A stretch of DNA of 50,168 bases from Psychrobacter namhaensis. GTDB lineage: Bacteria; Pseudomonadota; Gammaproteobacteria; Pseudomonadales; Moraxellaceae. Under the pieces are notes generated by a model, which made no database searches, had not been told where the DNA came from, and saw nothing but the letters and a program-made list of their open reading frames with translations. Position numbers and translations under genes: made by a program. The stretch spans positions 1 through 50,168 of the forward strand of contig NZ_JABASS010000018.1 in the NCBI RefSeq assembly GCF_016107545.1, given 5' to 3'. Of this stretch, positions 25,498 through 35,655 are shown piece after piece; the stretch's first letter is position 1, and each line of letters begins with the position of its first letter.

Positions 25498-26799
25498 ATG
25501 AGTACGAAAAACGAACAGCTCTTTGCACAAGCCCGCAAGCATATCCCAGGTGGCGTCAATTCGCCCGTCCGTGCCTTTGCAGGGGTTGGTGGTACGCCAA
25601 TATTTATGCACCGTGCCAATGGCAGCAAAATTTATGACACCGAAGACAATGCTTATATTGATTATGTTGGTTCATGGGGGCCCATGATTTTGGGTCATGC
25701 GCATCCAAAAGTGATCGACGCGGTCAAAAAAGCCGCCGATGATGGCCTAAGCTTTGGGACGCCAACGCCGTTTGAAACCACTGTGGCTGATAAAATTTGC
25801 GATATCGTGCCGAGCGTTGAGATGATTCGCATGACCAGCTCAGGCACAGAGGCGACCATGAGCGCGATTCGTTTGGCACGCGGTTACACTCAGCGTGACA
25901 AAATCGTCAAATTCGAAGGCTGCTACCATGGGCACTCAGACAGCCTACTGGTAAAAGCAGGATCAGGTATGCTTGATATTGGTGAGCCAACGTCAAAAGG
26001 TGTGCCAGCAGACTTTGCCAAACACACCATCACCATTCCTTATAATGACCCACAAGCGATCAAAGGCTGTTTTGAAAAATGGGGTGAGGAGATTGCTTGC
26101 GTTATCTTGGAGCCTATCGCTGGCAACATGAACATGGTCATGCCGACGCAAACGTTTCATGATACGCTGCGTGCCCAGTGTACTGCTCACGGCGCTGTGC
26201 TGATTTTTGATGAAGTGATGACAGGCTTTCGTGTTGGACTTGGCGGTGCGCAAGCGCATTTTGGTATCACGCCTGACTTGACGTGTTTTGGTAAAATCAT
26301 CGGGGCAGGCTTGCCGGTGGGGGCGTTCGGCGGTAAAGAAGAGATCATGTCTTGTATCGCACCACTTGGCGGTGTCTATCAAGCCGGCACATTATCAGGC
26401 AACCCACTGGCGATGCGGGCTGGTATTGCAATGTTTGAGGATTTAACGGTTGAAGGTTTTTACGATGAGCTTGCTGCAAAAGTAAACAAGCTGATTGATG
26501 GTTTTCAAGCCGCTGCCGACAAGCATGGCATCAACCTTCGTACCAATAAATTGGGCGGTATGTTTGGTATGTTTTTTGTCAAAGACGCCACAACCGAGAC
26601 GCCAAAAAACTTCGATGACGTCACACAATGCGACATGGACGTGTTTAACACTTTCTTCCATGGCATGCTCGATCGCGGTATTTATCTGGCACCGTCTGCT
26701 TATGAAGCGGGCTTTATGTCTATCAAGCACAGTGCTGAAGATATTGACGCCTCGATTAAAGCGGCCGATGAAATTTTTGCAGAAATGGCAAAGAACTAA
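25498..26799 (+). CDS. hemL: glutamate-1-semialdehyde 2,1-aminomutase
   Basis: HemL is a PLP enzyme that isomerises glutamate-1-semialdehyde to 5-aminolevulinate in C5 haem synthesis. The 433-residue protein has [12 protein letters not shown] at the start, [19 protein letters not shown] (113-129), [11 protein letters not shown] and the PLP Lys266 in [21 protein letters not shown] lies 8 bases upstream of the ATG. The gene for the preceding enzyme, hemA, lies 19 kb away in this window. A strong terminator follows. Confidence 0.98.
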   Translation: MSTKNEQLFAQARKHIPGGVNSPVRAFAGVGGTPIFMHRANGSKIYDTEDNAYIDYVGSWGPMILGHAHPKVIDAVKKAADDGLSFGTPTPFETTVADKICDIVPSVEMIRMTSSGTEATMSAIRLARGYTQRDKIVKFEGCYHGHSDSLLVKAGSGMLDIGEPTSKGVPADFAKHTITIPYNDPQAIKGCFEKWGEEIACVILEPIAGNMNMVMPTQTFHDTLRAQCTAHGAVLIFDEVMTGFRVGLGGAQAHFGITPDLTCFGKIIGAGLPVGAFGGKEEIMSCIAPLGGVYQAGTLSGNPLAMRAGIAMFEDLTVEGFYDELAAKVNKLIDGFQAAADKHGINLRTNKLGGMFGMFFVKDATTETPKNFDDVTQCDMDVFNTFFHGMLDRGIYLAPSAYEAGFMSIKHSAEDIDASIKAADEIFAEMAKN

Positions 26800-26854
26800 T
26801 TTCATTGTTCAAACTGTCAGACTTTAAATACTTACATTTAAGTACTTAAAAATC

Positions 26855-26892
26855 ACCAGCACACGTAAAGAATTACGGTGCTGGTTTTTTTT
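26855..26892 (+). terminator. intrinsic terminator after hemL
   Basis: ACCAGCAC (26855-26862) pairs with GTGCTGGT (26878-26885). An inner CGTAA/TTACG stem extends the hairpin, and a run of eight T residues follows. Confidence 0.93.
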
Positions 26893-26935
26893 GTGGCCAT
26901 AGTCAATCCTAAATAAAATTGGCACACTATGCCCC

Positions 26936-27011
26936 GTGCTACTGGTATTCATTTCCCTTGCGTGCTGTGCCTACGCCGACAGATGCTACGCAAAATCAGT
27001 ACCAGTAGCAC
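26936..27011. repeat. 76-bp palindromic intergenic repeat (REP/MITE-like)
   Basis: Perfect 12-bp arms, GTGCTACTGGTA (26936-26947) and TACCAGTAGCAC (27000-27011), enclose about 52 bp that contain a second inverted pair TTGCGT/ACGCAA. It is too widely spaced and has no T-run, so it is not a terminator. Its structure fits an interspersed palindromic repeat or a very short MITE; I cannot count genome copies. Confidence 0.6.
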
Positions 27012-27017
27012 TGTCCC

Positions 27018-27055
27018 TATTTTAAAGTGAGTTAACTATTTTAAAGTGAGCTAGC
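27018..27055. repeat. tandem 19-bp repeat, two units
   Basis: Two adjacent 19-bp units, TATTTTAAAGTGAGTTAAC and TATTTTAAAGTGAGCTAGC, differ at two positions. They directly follow the palindromic repeat and end just before the DUF962 gene stop. Confidence 0.85.
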
Positions 27056-27068
27056 TATATGATAAGGC

Positions 27069-27485
27069 TTAATGGGTTTTTCTGGCTCTGTCGTATTTGC
27101 GATCTTTTAAACTTAAGTTGCCGCGTAGCACATCGCCATACATGCGAAAATCACTGGCAAAGCTTTTTAGTGGAAACTTAAAAGAAGCAGGCTTGTTTTT
27201 TTCAAAGAAGAAATGGCCTACCCACGCGCAAGCGTATCCTGCCGCGATGCCTTTAAGTAAGGGTTTTGGCGAACGGTTTTTGATAGATTTTGCCAATCCT
27301 AACAACCCAAAGCTACTACCAGCGAAATGCAGTCGGCGGCAAGCCATGTTTTGATGTTCCTCTAAATAGAAGTCATAAAACGCCTGTTCTGTTGGTTGCT
27401 CGGTTGTTACGACGGCATTTTTAGCGTGTGCAGTAGTCTGGGCATCCGCTGTTTTAGGCGAGTTTTGTGTGACGATTTGATTCAT
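27069..27485 (-). CDS. DUF962 (Mpo1-like) family protein
   Basis: A 138-residue protein with a Thr/Ala-rich N-terminal 30 residues. The DUF962 signature follows: FYDFYLEEHQNMACRRLHFAG, GYACAWVGHFFFEKNKPASFKFP and SFASDFRMYGDVLRG. The yeast relative Mpo1 is an Fe-dependent dioxygenase that shortens 2-hydroxy fatty acids; conserved His residues (HQN, RLHF, GHFFFE) are present here. Bacterial function is not established. It contains one or two hydrophobic segments, so membrane association is likely. It appears to be a single-gene unit. Confidence 0.9.
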   Translation of the reverse strand: MNQIVTQNSPKTADAQTTAHAKNAVVTTEQPTEQAFYDFYLEEHQNMACRRLHFAGSSFGLLGLAKSIKNRSPKPLLKGIAAGYACAWVGHFFFEKNKPASFKFPLKSFASDFRMYGDVLRGNLSLKDRKYDRARKTH

Positions 27486-27863
27486 GGTGCGAGCTTCCTT
27501 GCTGGTCGTTTATCAAATATCAATCAAAGAGAGGTTTTAGTACATAAAGTGAGGCTTACTGTCGTTAAGTGACTGGGCTTAGTCACCAGTAAGTTGCTGT
27601 TATTTAGTGTAATACTGATGGCTTTCAATGTAGCAAACCCATATAGTTAACACAAGTAATAGATGGCGCGCGTGCCTCTATTATGCGGTGTATGCGTGAC
27701 TTACCTTTGTGCTAGGGTTGGGTGTCACTTGCCAGCTTATAACATAAATGCTTTAATGGCGAAAATTGCGTCGATGCCCACACATATTTATTTTTGATGA
27801 TGGTTGTGAGTGGCAAACGCCTGATTTTTAACTCCTGTCTTTTCTCATTTATCCAACACGGTA
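27486..27863. other. intergenic region between divergent DUF962 gene and ppx
   Basis: About 380 bp containing the two divergent promoters. I recognise no specific site, repeat or small gene in it. Confidence 0.4.
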
Positions 27864-29411
27864 ATGATCTCTCCTATGCCTATTGATTATCTTACAAACC
27901 CACCACTCACTGATGATGAAATGATGGCCGCCATTGACATTGGTTCCAACAGTTTTCATTTGGCCATTGCGCGTCTTGACCATGGTGAGGTGCGAAAAGT
28001 AGTCTCTATGTCTGAAAAGGTGCAGCTTGCTGCTGGATTGGACGAAAACAATATCCTAAGTGCCGCAGCAGAAACACGCGGACTTGACTGTCTCAGCCGT
28101 TTTGTCGCGCGCTTGGATTCGGTGCCACCTGAGCGTATTCGGGTGGTTGCAACCAATGCGCTGCGCCAAGCCAAAAATGCCAACGACTTTATCGCTCGTG
28201 CCAATAAAATTTTGCCCAAACCGATTGAGATTATCGCGGGACGTGAAGAGGCGCGATTGATTTATTTGGGCGTGTCCCACACCAATGCCAGTAGCGACAA
28301 ACGCTTGGTCATTGATATCGGTGGCGGTTCGACAGAGTTTATCATTGGTCAAGAGTTCGATCCGTTATTGACCGAGAGCTTACAGATGGGCTGCGTCGCC
28401 TTTACCCAAAAGTATTTTGCTGATGGTCTGATTACCAAAGAGGCGTTTAATAATGCGATTACAGGCGCGCGCAAAGAAGTGCTAGCGATTAGTGGCCGTT
28501 ATCAAAAAACGGGTTGGAGTAGTGTGATCGGCTCCAGTGGTACGATTAAAGCGGTGCGCAATGTCCTTGTCTCCAAAGGCTGGGCCGATGAGCAAGAACG
28601 CATCACTTACAAAGGGGTCAAAAAACTAGAGAAGCTCCTCACCAAAATTGGTAATGTGAATGACATTGATTTAGAAGGTGTCAAAGAGCATCGTAAAGCG
28701 GTATTCCCAGCAGGCGTCGCGGTGCTGCGCGCGGTGATGAAAGTACTGGGTATAGCCACCATTACGTACTCGGATGGGGCATTACGTGAAGGCGTCATGT
28801 ATGACATGCTTGGCCGTTTTGCGAGTGAAGATGTGCGTGACCGTAGTGTGTTGGCACTGATCAAGCGTTACTCAGGGGACAAAAAGCAAGCCAAACAAGT
28901 GGTAAAGACCAGTCGCCATTTGTTCGAGCAAGTAAAGAGTAAGCTTGCCCTCAGTAATGAAGACGGTGATTTGCTCAGGCGTGCGGCATTTTTACATGAA
29001 ATAGGGCTGGCGATTAGTCATAGCAGCTATCATAAGCACAGTGCTTATCTGCTCGAATACTCAGACATTCCTGGGTTTTCACAAGTCGATCAAAAGCGTA
29101 TGGCGCAGCTGATGCTCAATCATCGTCGCAAGCTCAAAGCAGATATGTTAGAGCAGACTTGTAATGTCGGCGGTGATCAGCTGGTTTATCTGTGTTTGCT
29201 ACTGCGTCTTGCAGTATTGGCGCATCACAGCCGTAGCGATCATGGGTTACCAGAATTACAGTTAAACGTTGTTGAGAATAACAGTTGGCAAATCACCGTG
29301 ACTGACAGTAGTGAGCATTATGCTTTCTTGTTGTCCGATCTGCGTACTGAGATTGATCAGTTTGCTAAGTGGGGTGTGAAGCTGAGTGTGGTCGAGGCTG
29401 ACAGCTTTTAG
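27864..29411 (+). CDS. ppx: exopolyphosphatase, Ppx/GppA family
   Basis: A 515-residue ASKHA-fold phosphatase that removes terminal phosphate from polyphosphate or, in GppA, from pppGpp. The first phosphate loop is AAIDIGSNSFHLAIARL, the second VIDIGGGSTEFIIG, with GSSGTIKA and SDGALREGVMYDML further on. The C-terminal HD-like domain (about 330-515) has FLHEIGLAISHSSYHKHSAYLL. Length and domain set fit full-length Ppx. The ATG at 27864 and the one at 27876 are both possible; no strong ribosome binding site decides. Ppx versus GppA specificity is not clear from sequence alone, though context and length favour Ppx. Confidence 0.92.
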   Translation: MISPMPIDYLTNPPLTDDEMMAAIDIGSNSFHLAIARLDHGEVRKVVSMSEKVQLAAGLDENNILSAAAETRGLDCLSRFVARLDSVPPERIRVVATNALRQAKNANDFIARANKILPKPIEIIAGREEARLIYLGVSHTNASSDKRLVIDIGGGSTEFIIGQEFDPLLTESLQMGCVAFTQKYFADGLITKEAFNNAITGARKEVLAISGRYQKTGWSSVIGSSGTIKAVRNVLVSKGWADEQERITYKGVKKLEKLLTKIGNVNDIDLEGVKEHRKAVFPAGVAVLRAVMKVLGIATITYSDGALREGVMYDMLGRFASEDVRDRSVLALIKRYSGDKKQAKQVVKTSRHLFEQVKSKLALSNEDGDLLRRAAFLHEIGLAISHSSYHKHSAYLLEYSDIPGFSQVDQKRMAQLMLNHRRKLKADMLEQTCNVGGDQLVYLCLLLRLAVLAHHSRSDHGLPELQLNVVENNSWQITVTDSSEHYAFLLSDLRTEIDQFAKWGVKLSVVEADSF

Positions 29412-29603
29412 TCGTTACGATTGCGATTATTGCGTTAAAGATTAACGTAACAAAACCTGCTTTGTCAGTAATGTCATGCTATATAAGATGTGCTACTATA
29501 GCTTCTATTGAGTTTACAACTGTACTTTCATTATCTGAATACCGATAACGATATTGTTCTTAAACATACATACATTAAGTATAATGATTAAAGGGAAGCG
29601 TCT

Positions 29604-30407
29604 ATGAGCACTGTCTGGGATAGTGTGCAGCTTGCACGACACGCCAAGCGTCCATTATTTATGGACTATGTTAACCAGCTATTTACCGAATTTGATGAGT
29701 TACATGGCGACCGTGCCTATGCCGATGATAAAGCCATTCTTGGCGGCCTTGCCCGCTTTGATGGCCAGCCGGTGATGGTCATCGGTCAACATCGTGGTCG
29801 CAGCACTCGTGAGCGTATCGCTCACAACTTTGGTATGGCCAATCCTGAAGGTTATCGCAAAGTAATCCGGTTGGTCAAAATGGCTGAGCGCTTTAATATC
29901 CCTGTGATGACCTTTGTCGATACTCAAGGCGCATACCCTGGTATTGGGGCAGAAGAGCGCGGTCAGGCGCAAGCCATCGCCGAAAGTATCGCGGTTTTTT
30001 CTAGCCTAAAAGTACCTGTGATCGTCACGATTATTGGTGAAGGTGGCTCAGGTGGCGCGCTCGCCATTGGGGTTGGTGATAAAGTCAACATGCTCCAAAA
30101 CAGCATCTATTCGGTCATCTCGCCAGAAGGCTGTGCGTCTATCTTGTGGAAAACCGCCGAAAAAGCCCAAGATGCCAGTGAAGCACTGAAGTTAAATGCG
30201 ATCAATCTGTATCAAATGGGTTTGATTGATGCCGTCATTGATGAAGGTGAGGGTGCTCATCTCCAGCCGCAGCCCGTCATGGATGCCTTAAAAGCGCTTA
30301 TTACCGAACAATTAGATGAGATTAAAGTTCTGGATGCGCAGGAACGCTGCGAGTTACGCTACGAAAAACTCAAGTCTTTTAATTCAGAAGTGATGTTACC
30401 TTGCTAA
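29604..30407 (+). CDS. accA: acetyl-CoA carboxylase carboxyltransferase subunit alpha, short form
   Basis: AccA with AccD transfers the carboxyl group from carboxybiotin to acetyl-CoA to give malonyl-CoA for fatty acid synthesis. The core is fully conserved: [49 protein letters not shown] and [13 protein letters not shown]. The protein has 267 residues and starts at [13 protein letters not shown], so about 55 N-terminal residues of E. coli AccA (319) are missing. A strong AAGGGAAG ribosome binding site just upstream shows that this start is real. An intrinsic terminator follows 28 bp after the stop. Confidence 0.96.
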   Translation: MSTVWDSVQLARHAKRPLFMDYVNQLFTEFDELHGDRAYADDKAILGGLARFDGQPVMVIGQHRGRSTRERIAHNFGMANPEGYRKVIRLVKMAERFNIPVMTFVDTQGAYPGIGAEERGQAQAIAESIAVFSSLKVPVIVTIIGEGGSGGALAIGVGDKVNMLQNSIYSVISPEGCASILWKTAEKAQDASEALKLNAINLYQMGLIDAVIDEGEGAHLQPQPVMDALKALITEQLDEIKVLDAQERCELRYEKLKSFNSEVMLPC

Positions 30408-30434
30408 TAGAGGGTTATCCTTAATGTTAAAATA

Positions 30435-30464
30435 AAAACGTGCCTTTTAATGGCGCGTTTTTTT
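30435..30464 (+). terminator. intrinsic terminator after accA
   Basis: AAAACGTGCC (30435-30444) pairs with GGCGCGTTTT (30452-30461), with one G-U pair and a 7-base loop, followed by more T residues. Confidence 0.85.
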
Positions 30465-30538
30465 ATGCCATTTACTTATATGTTCATTCAATTATATGTC
30501 CACTCACTTATATCATTATCAAAATAATAAGGCGGATT

Positions 30539-32104
30539 ATGACCAGCAGCGCAATTATACCCTATCCTATTGAGCCAATAGCAGCGCTGCCAAGCGATGA
30601 ACACTTGGCAGCGGCTTTCTTGAATAGTATGGCGGAGTATGGCGCACAGCTGCATGCTCGGCGTATTTGGCTGGCATGTAGTGGGGGCCGTGATTCATTG
30701 GCGCTTGCGGCGCTGTGTGTGCAGCTCTATCGTCAAGGTAAGTTGTCACTTTTACCGCAGATGTTACATGTCGATCATGGCCTGCAAGCCGATAGTCAGC
30801 ATTGGGCGGCGCACGTCGCCCACTGGGCAAAAGCGCAGCAGATGCCTTGTCATATTCTACCAGCGCAAGTCACTGGAAGTGATGAGCAAGCCGCACGCCA
30901 AGCACGCTATGACGTCATGCGCGCGTATATGAATCAAGAGGATGTTTTATTACTAGCCCATCATGCCGATGACCAAGCAGAAACGGTATTAATGCGACTG
31001 ATCCAAGGGGCAGGCGTCAGCGGTTTGTCGGGTATGCAGCCTTGGCGTGTACAGTCGCAGGGCGCGCATCGGATGGTGCTATGGCGACCTTGGCTCACGA
31101 TACGTCGTGCCGATATTAGCGCCTATGCCAGACGTTTAAAGCTCCCTTATATCGATGACCCAACCAATGCGACTGGTGATAATGTGCGTAGTGGACTGCG
31201 GCGTGACATCATGCCTGTATTGGCAAAATACAATCCAAACGTTATAGATAATATTGCTCGTAGCGCTCAGCTACTAAGCGATGCAGACACCACTGTCCGA
31301 GCACAAGCGGCTCAAGATTTGCAGCAGACAACAATTAGCTCACTACAACAGCCACCGCTACAGCGGGTGTTAAATGTTGATAAATTAGCCAAACTACCGC
31401 TTTATCGTCAGCGGCAATTATTGCATCATTGGTTAGGCCAAGATGAGCCGCTGCCGCCTGCCAAGCAGCTGGTAGATGATGTATTAAATCTAAGTCAACG
31501 CAGTGATCACAACCATCAAACCGAGCTGTTTTGGCAAGGCCGGAAACACGCGTATACCATCCGCCGCTATCGCCAGCAGCTTTATCGGTTGAGTAGTGAC
31601 TGGCTAGCGTGGCTTAACATACCCATAACAGCGCAAGAGCGGACATTGGCTCACATTGTTTTGCCTGATGTGAGCTCAGTGGACAGTTCGCCCTTATCCA
31701 TCAATTTACGCACGAGCGAGGACGTTATTTGGCAATTGCAGGTTGCGCCAAATGCGTTGGTGCGACTGCTAGACAATCCTGCGGGTGAGGTAGGGCATCA
31801 GACAGCATTGAAAATACGGCCATTAGATCGACAACAGCGCCTCAAAACGGCATTGTCTACACGCCCGCAATCGGGCAAAAAGCTGTATCAAACACTGGGT
31901 ATTCCCATTTGGTTACGCGAGAGTTTGATTGTGGTCAGTATGACGTTTTTAAATGCAGAAACGGTAGAAAATGAGATACCTATCTTGTTACTCTCACCTT
32001 TTGATAGATGGATATTAAGTACTGATGATTTGGCCATGCGTACCGAAGCGCAAACGCTTGCTGTCTTTATTGACAGTCATTTATGCTCAAATCATACACG
32101 CTAA
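30539..32104 (+). CDS. tilS: tRNA(Ile)-lysidine synthase
   Basis: TilS converts cytidine 34 of tRNA-Ile(CAU) to lysidine, so that the tRNA reads AUA. The PP-loop SGGRDS is at residues 48-53. LHVDHGLQADSQHWAAH, LLAHHADDQAETVLMRL and RPWL match the ATP/tRNA-binding motifs. The C-terminal half holds the extra TilS domains. I start at ATG 30539, with GGCGG upstream; an in-frame ATG at 30440 lies inside the accA terminator and would add an unrelated segment. At 522 residues it is about 90 longer than E. coli TilS. Confidence 0.94.
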   Translation: MTSSAIIPYPIEPIAALPSDEHLAAAFLNSMAEYGAQLHARRIWLACSGGRDSLALAALCVQLYRQGKLSLLPQMLHVDHGLQADSQHWAAHVAHWAKAQQMPCHILPAQVTGSDEQAARQARYDVMRAYMNQEDVLLLAHHADDQAETVLMRLIQGAGVSGLSGMQPWRVQSQGAHRMVLWRPWLTIRRADISAYARRLKLPYIDDPTNATGDNVRSGLRRDIMPVLAKYNPNVIDNIARSAQLLSDADTTVRAQAAQDLQQTTISSLQQPPLQRVLNVDKLAKLPLYRQRQLLHHWLGQDEPLPPAKQLVDDVLNLSQRSDHNHQTELFWQGRKHAYTIRRYRQQLYRLSSDWLAWLNIPITAQERTLAHIVLPDVSSVDSSPLSINLRTSEDVIWQLQVAPNALVRLLDNPAGEVGHQTALKIRPLDRQQRLKTALSTRPQSGKKLYQTLGIPIWLRESLIVVSMTFLNAETVENEIPILLLSPFDRWILSTDDLAMRTEAQTLAVFIDSHLCSNHTR

Positions 32105-32267
32105 CAATTTATTCATTCTTATTTAAGAAGTTTGTCGAAGAATAGGGCAGTAATTAGCGGCTTGAATTTAGCAAACGGTGACAGTAGCAGTATGGTAAAC
32201 TGAGTGTCATTTTACCTAGCATTATGTTAGTTTGAATACTTTTGAATTTTGTGAGTAGGAGACAAGT

Positions 32268-33101
32268 ATGTCAGTATTAGATAATAAAAAAATCAGCTTT
32301 ATCGGCGGCGGAAACATGGCACAGGCTTTGATTAGCGGACTGGTCAGCTGCGGTATCCAACCGAATCTCATTACGGTGGCTGATCCGAGTAGTGATGCGC
32401 GTGAACAACTTGCTGCTAAAGGATTGAATACGGTAGATCCTACGGCTGATTCAACCGCTGCTATTGTCGATGCTGACATTGTCGTCCTGGCTGTGAAGCC
32501 GCAAGTTATGAAAGCGGTCGTTGGTGCCTTTGCTGATGCTTTGGACAATCAATTGGTCATTTCGGTAGCGGCAGGACTATCAACTGAGATCTTATCTGGT
32601 ATGTTAAACGGTTATCGCAATATCGTGCGCGCGATGCCAAATACACCAGCTATGATTCAGATGGGCGCCACGGGTCTCTATGGTACGGACGATATCTCAG
32701 CCGAACAAAAGGAACTGGCAACTGCGGTGATGGAAGCCTCAGGGTTGGTCATGTGGGTTGATAACGAAGAGCACATGCATGCGGTCACGGCCGTATCAGG
32801 TTCAGCGCCAGCGTACATGTTTTACTTCATCGAGTCGATGGTCGATGGAGCAATCGCGTTGGGATTGGATCAAGAACAAGCATCAGCGCTCGCCATGCAA
32901 ACCATGCTAGGGGCGGCAAAAATGGCGATGGGTAGTGACGATGCGCCTGCTGAGCTACGCCGAAAAGTGACGTCGCCGAATGGTACCACCCAAGCCGCGA
33001 TTGAGTCGATGCAAGGCAATGAGATCGGTCGCCAAATCGGTGAAGCCATGCAAGCGTGCTACGATCGCAGTCAAGCTTTAAGTGAAGAAATGGGTAAGTA
33101 G
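32268..33101 (+). CDS. proC: pyrroline-5-carboxylate reductase
   Basis: ProC reduces pyrroline-5-carboxylate to proline with NAD(P)H. The Rossmann start is ISFIGGGNMAQALISGL. VVLAVKPQVM, RAMPNTPAMIQMGATGL and the highly conserved VTAVSGSAPAYMFYFIE follow, with the C-terminal KVTSPNGTTQAAIESM. The 277-residue length is normal. GGAG lies 7-8 bases upstream of the ATG. yggT follows, a common proC-yggT pairing. Confidence 0.97.
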   Translation: MSVLDNKKISFIGGGNMAQALISGLVSCGIQPNLITVADPSSDAREQLAAKGLNTVDPTADSTAAIVDADIVVLAVKPQVMKAVVGAFADALDNQLVISVAAGLSTEILSGMLNGYRNIVRAMPNTPAMIQMGATGLYGTDDISAEQKELATAVMEASGLVMWVDNEEHMHAVTAVSGSAPAYMFYFIESMVDGAIALGLDQEQASALAMQTMLGAAKMAMGSDDAPAELRRKVTSPNGTTQAAIESMQGNEIGRQIGEAMQACYDRSQALSEEMGK

Positions 33102-33224
33102 TCAGCCACGTCAGGTGTGGCACTTTCTACAAGGAATGGCGCACCTGAGTGGTAACGTTAAGCATCTAATCATGACATTTGTCATCCTAGAACCTGTTAT
33201 TAATGTCATATTGAGTAGCACTTC

Positions 33225-33794
33225 ATGAACAACATGTTATTTCAAATCTTTGATTTGGTCACCACCGTCGCCATGATGTTGGTGTTTATCCGCTTTATGC
33301 TACAGTTTGCAGGCATGGACGCAAGAAACCCGATGATTGCACCTGCTTACAAAGCAACCCATATTGTCGACGTGTTTGGGCGTATTTTTCCAACTGTGGC
33401 ACAAGGCCGTATCAGTCTTGCTGCTATCGTGCTGATGTTTTTAATTCGTCTGATTGATATCTCTGGCAAAGCGGCGTTAACGCATAAAGGCATTGCGCCT
33501 GTACCGTTATTTTTCACTGGCACAACCAGCTTACTTCTAGACTTTTTACGCATGTGCCGCTACTTGGTGATTGGTTCAATTATTGTCAGCTGGATTGTGG
33601 TATTTACCAGATCTGAGCATCCCATTATCGGTATTATCATTAATCTGGCTGAACCTATCTTGGCACCGTTTCGCCGTATTACGCCAAACTTAGGCATGCT
33701 CGATTTATCGCCAATGGTCGCTTTTCTGGCTTTTTATTTACTTGAGATATTTATTGGTGGGATTGCAGCGAACTTTATGCCAATGTTGGGCTAA
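33225..33794 (+). CDS. YggT family membrane protein
   Basis: A 189-residue inner-membrane protein with two YggT repeats, each with two hydrophobic segments. The motifs are FIRFMLQFAGMDARNPM in the first half and VSWIVVFTRSEHPIIGIIINLAEPILAPFRRITP, followed by DLSPMVAFLAFYLLEIF, in the second. It is related to factors implicated in osmotic protection and, in plastids, in cytochrome assembly; the bacterial role is not settled. It lies 123 bp after proC and is probably in its transcript. The start ATG has no obvious ribosome binding site. A bidirectional terminator follows. Confidence 0.92.
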   Translation: MNNMLFQIFDLVTTVAMMLVFIRFMLQFAGMDARNPMIAPAYKATHIVDVFGRIFPTVAQGRISLAAIVLMFLIRLIDISGKAALTHKGIAPVPLFFTGTTSLLLDFLRMCRYLVIGSIIVSWIVVFTRSEHPIIGIIINLAEPILAPFRRITPNLGMLDLSPMVAFLAFYLLEIFIGGIAANFMPMLG

Positions 33795-33845
33795 GCGCGT
33801 CGCGTCAGTTTAAATAAAACTTGCGCCACAATAAAATACTTATGC

Positions 33846-33879
33846 AAAAGGCGCTCTATTGATATAGAGCGCCTTTTTT
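33846..33879. terminator. bidirectional intrinsic terminator (yggT / thiD)
   Basis: GGCGCTCTAT (33850-33859) pairs with ATAGAGCGCC (33864-33873), loop TGAT, flanked by A4 and T6. It lies between the convergent yggT and thiD. Confidence 0.94.
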
Positions 33880-33970
33880 ATGCTGGATACTTTAGAGATT
33901 GAGACAAGCCAATCCCAGTAGCCCTATCGTCTTTTAAACGACTCTTACGATAGTGGACGGGAAAAGTAAA

Positions 33971-34894
<924 letters not shown>

Positions 34895-34987
34895 TTATTG
34901 GTATGAGAAAACTACTGTTTTAAAGTGGCATAAGTTGAGATAAAGGACTAATTATGCCAAAAGCTTCATTAAATCTGTAGACAACGC

Positions 34988-35015
34988 TTGCAATTCGTTT
35001 TGGCTTTGTTATAAT
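34988..35015 (+). promoter_or_regulatory. predicted promoter of tRNA-Ser
   Basis: TTGCAA (34988-34993) and TATAAT (35010-35015) are separated by 16 bp. They lie about 90 bp before the mature tRNA-Ser end, in the 340-bp gap upstream of thiD. Confidence 0.75.
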
Positions 35016-35105
35016 ACTCGCCCACGACATAAGACGTATCATTAGCATTGATACTCTGTTTATACTGCTTTTTTATTATGGCCTTATAAGCGTTTTATAT
35101 CGTTC

Positions 35106-35195
35106 GGTGAAGTGGGTGAGTGGCTGAAACCAGTTCCCTGCTAAGGAACCATACGTGTAAGCGTATCGAGGGTTCGAATCCCTCCTTCACCGCCA
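35106..35195 (+). tRNA. tRNA-Ser (GCT)
   Basis: A 90-nt class II tRNA. The acceptor stem is GGTGAAG/CTTCACC with discriminator G and encoded CCA. The anticodon loop CTGCTAA gives anticodon GCT. A long variable arm and GGTTCGAATCC as T-arm are present. Confidence 0.97.
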
Positions 35196-35293
35196 TTTAT
35201 TCAGTTGTTATGAGAGTGGTATCGCCACATATTGGCGTTAAATGTTTTTTAGCTATTAAATCAAAAAATATCTTGTTTTAATGAATAAAAATG

Positions 35294-35321
35294 TTGACAC
35301 AAGCGATATTATCTATATAAT
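35294..35321 (+). promoter_or_regulatory. near-consensus promoter of tRNA-Arg
   Basis: TTGACA (35294-35299) and TATAAT (35316-35321), both perfect sigma-70 hexamers with a 16-bp spacer, lie 60 bp upstream of tRNA-Arg. Confidence 0.85.
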
Positions 35322-35379
35322 GACCAACCTAATTTACTGCAATTGTTTTTAACAACGCAGTGGATAATGTGCAAAATAC

Positions 35380-35456
35380 GCGCCTGTAGCTCAGTTGGAT
35401 AGAGCACTTGGCTACGAACTAAGGGGTCGGGAGTTCGAATCTCTCCAGGCGCACCA
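35380..35456 (+). tRNA. tRNA-Arg (ACG)
   Basis: A 77-nt tRNA. The acceptor stem is GCGCCTG/CAGGCGC with discriminator A and encoded CCA. The anticodon loop CTACGAA gives anticodon ACG, normally edited to ICG by TadA. T-arm GAGTTCGAATCTC. Confidence 0.97.
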
Positions 35457-35655
35457 TTTGCATAATAGCTTGTCTACCAAGCTGAAGAAATACTAAATCA
35501 ATCGCCTGTCTTATGACAATTTGGCGATTTTTTTATGTCCGCAATTTTTTTAAACCTTATGCCTTGGTTCAGTAGCGTCTTAGGATAATGTACGATAAGA
35601 GCGGGAATTACGGTACAATAGAGCTACTATTCACTGCTTGCTATGAGCTGGTACC

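Noticed and set aside
25993..26382. 129-codon open frame opposite hemL
   Set aside because: Antisense shadow; hemL is fully conserved over this stretch.
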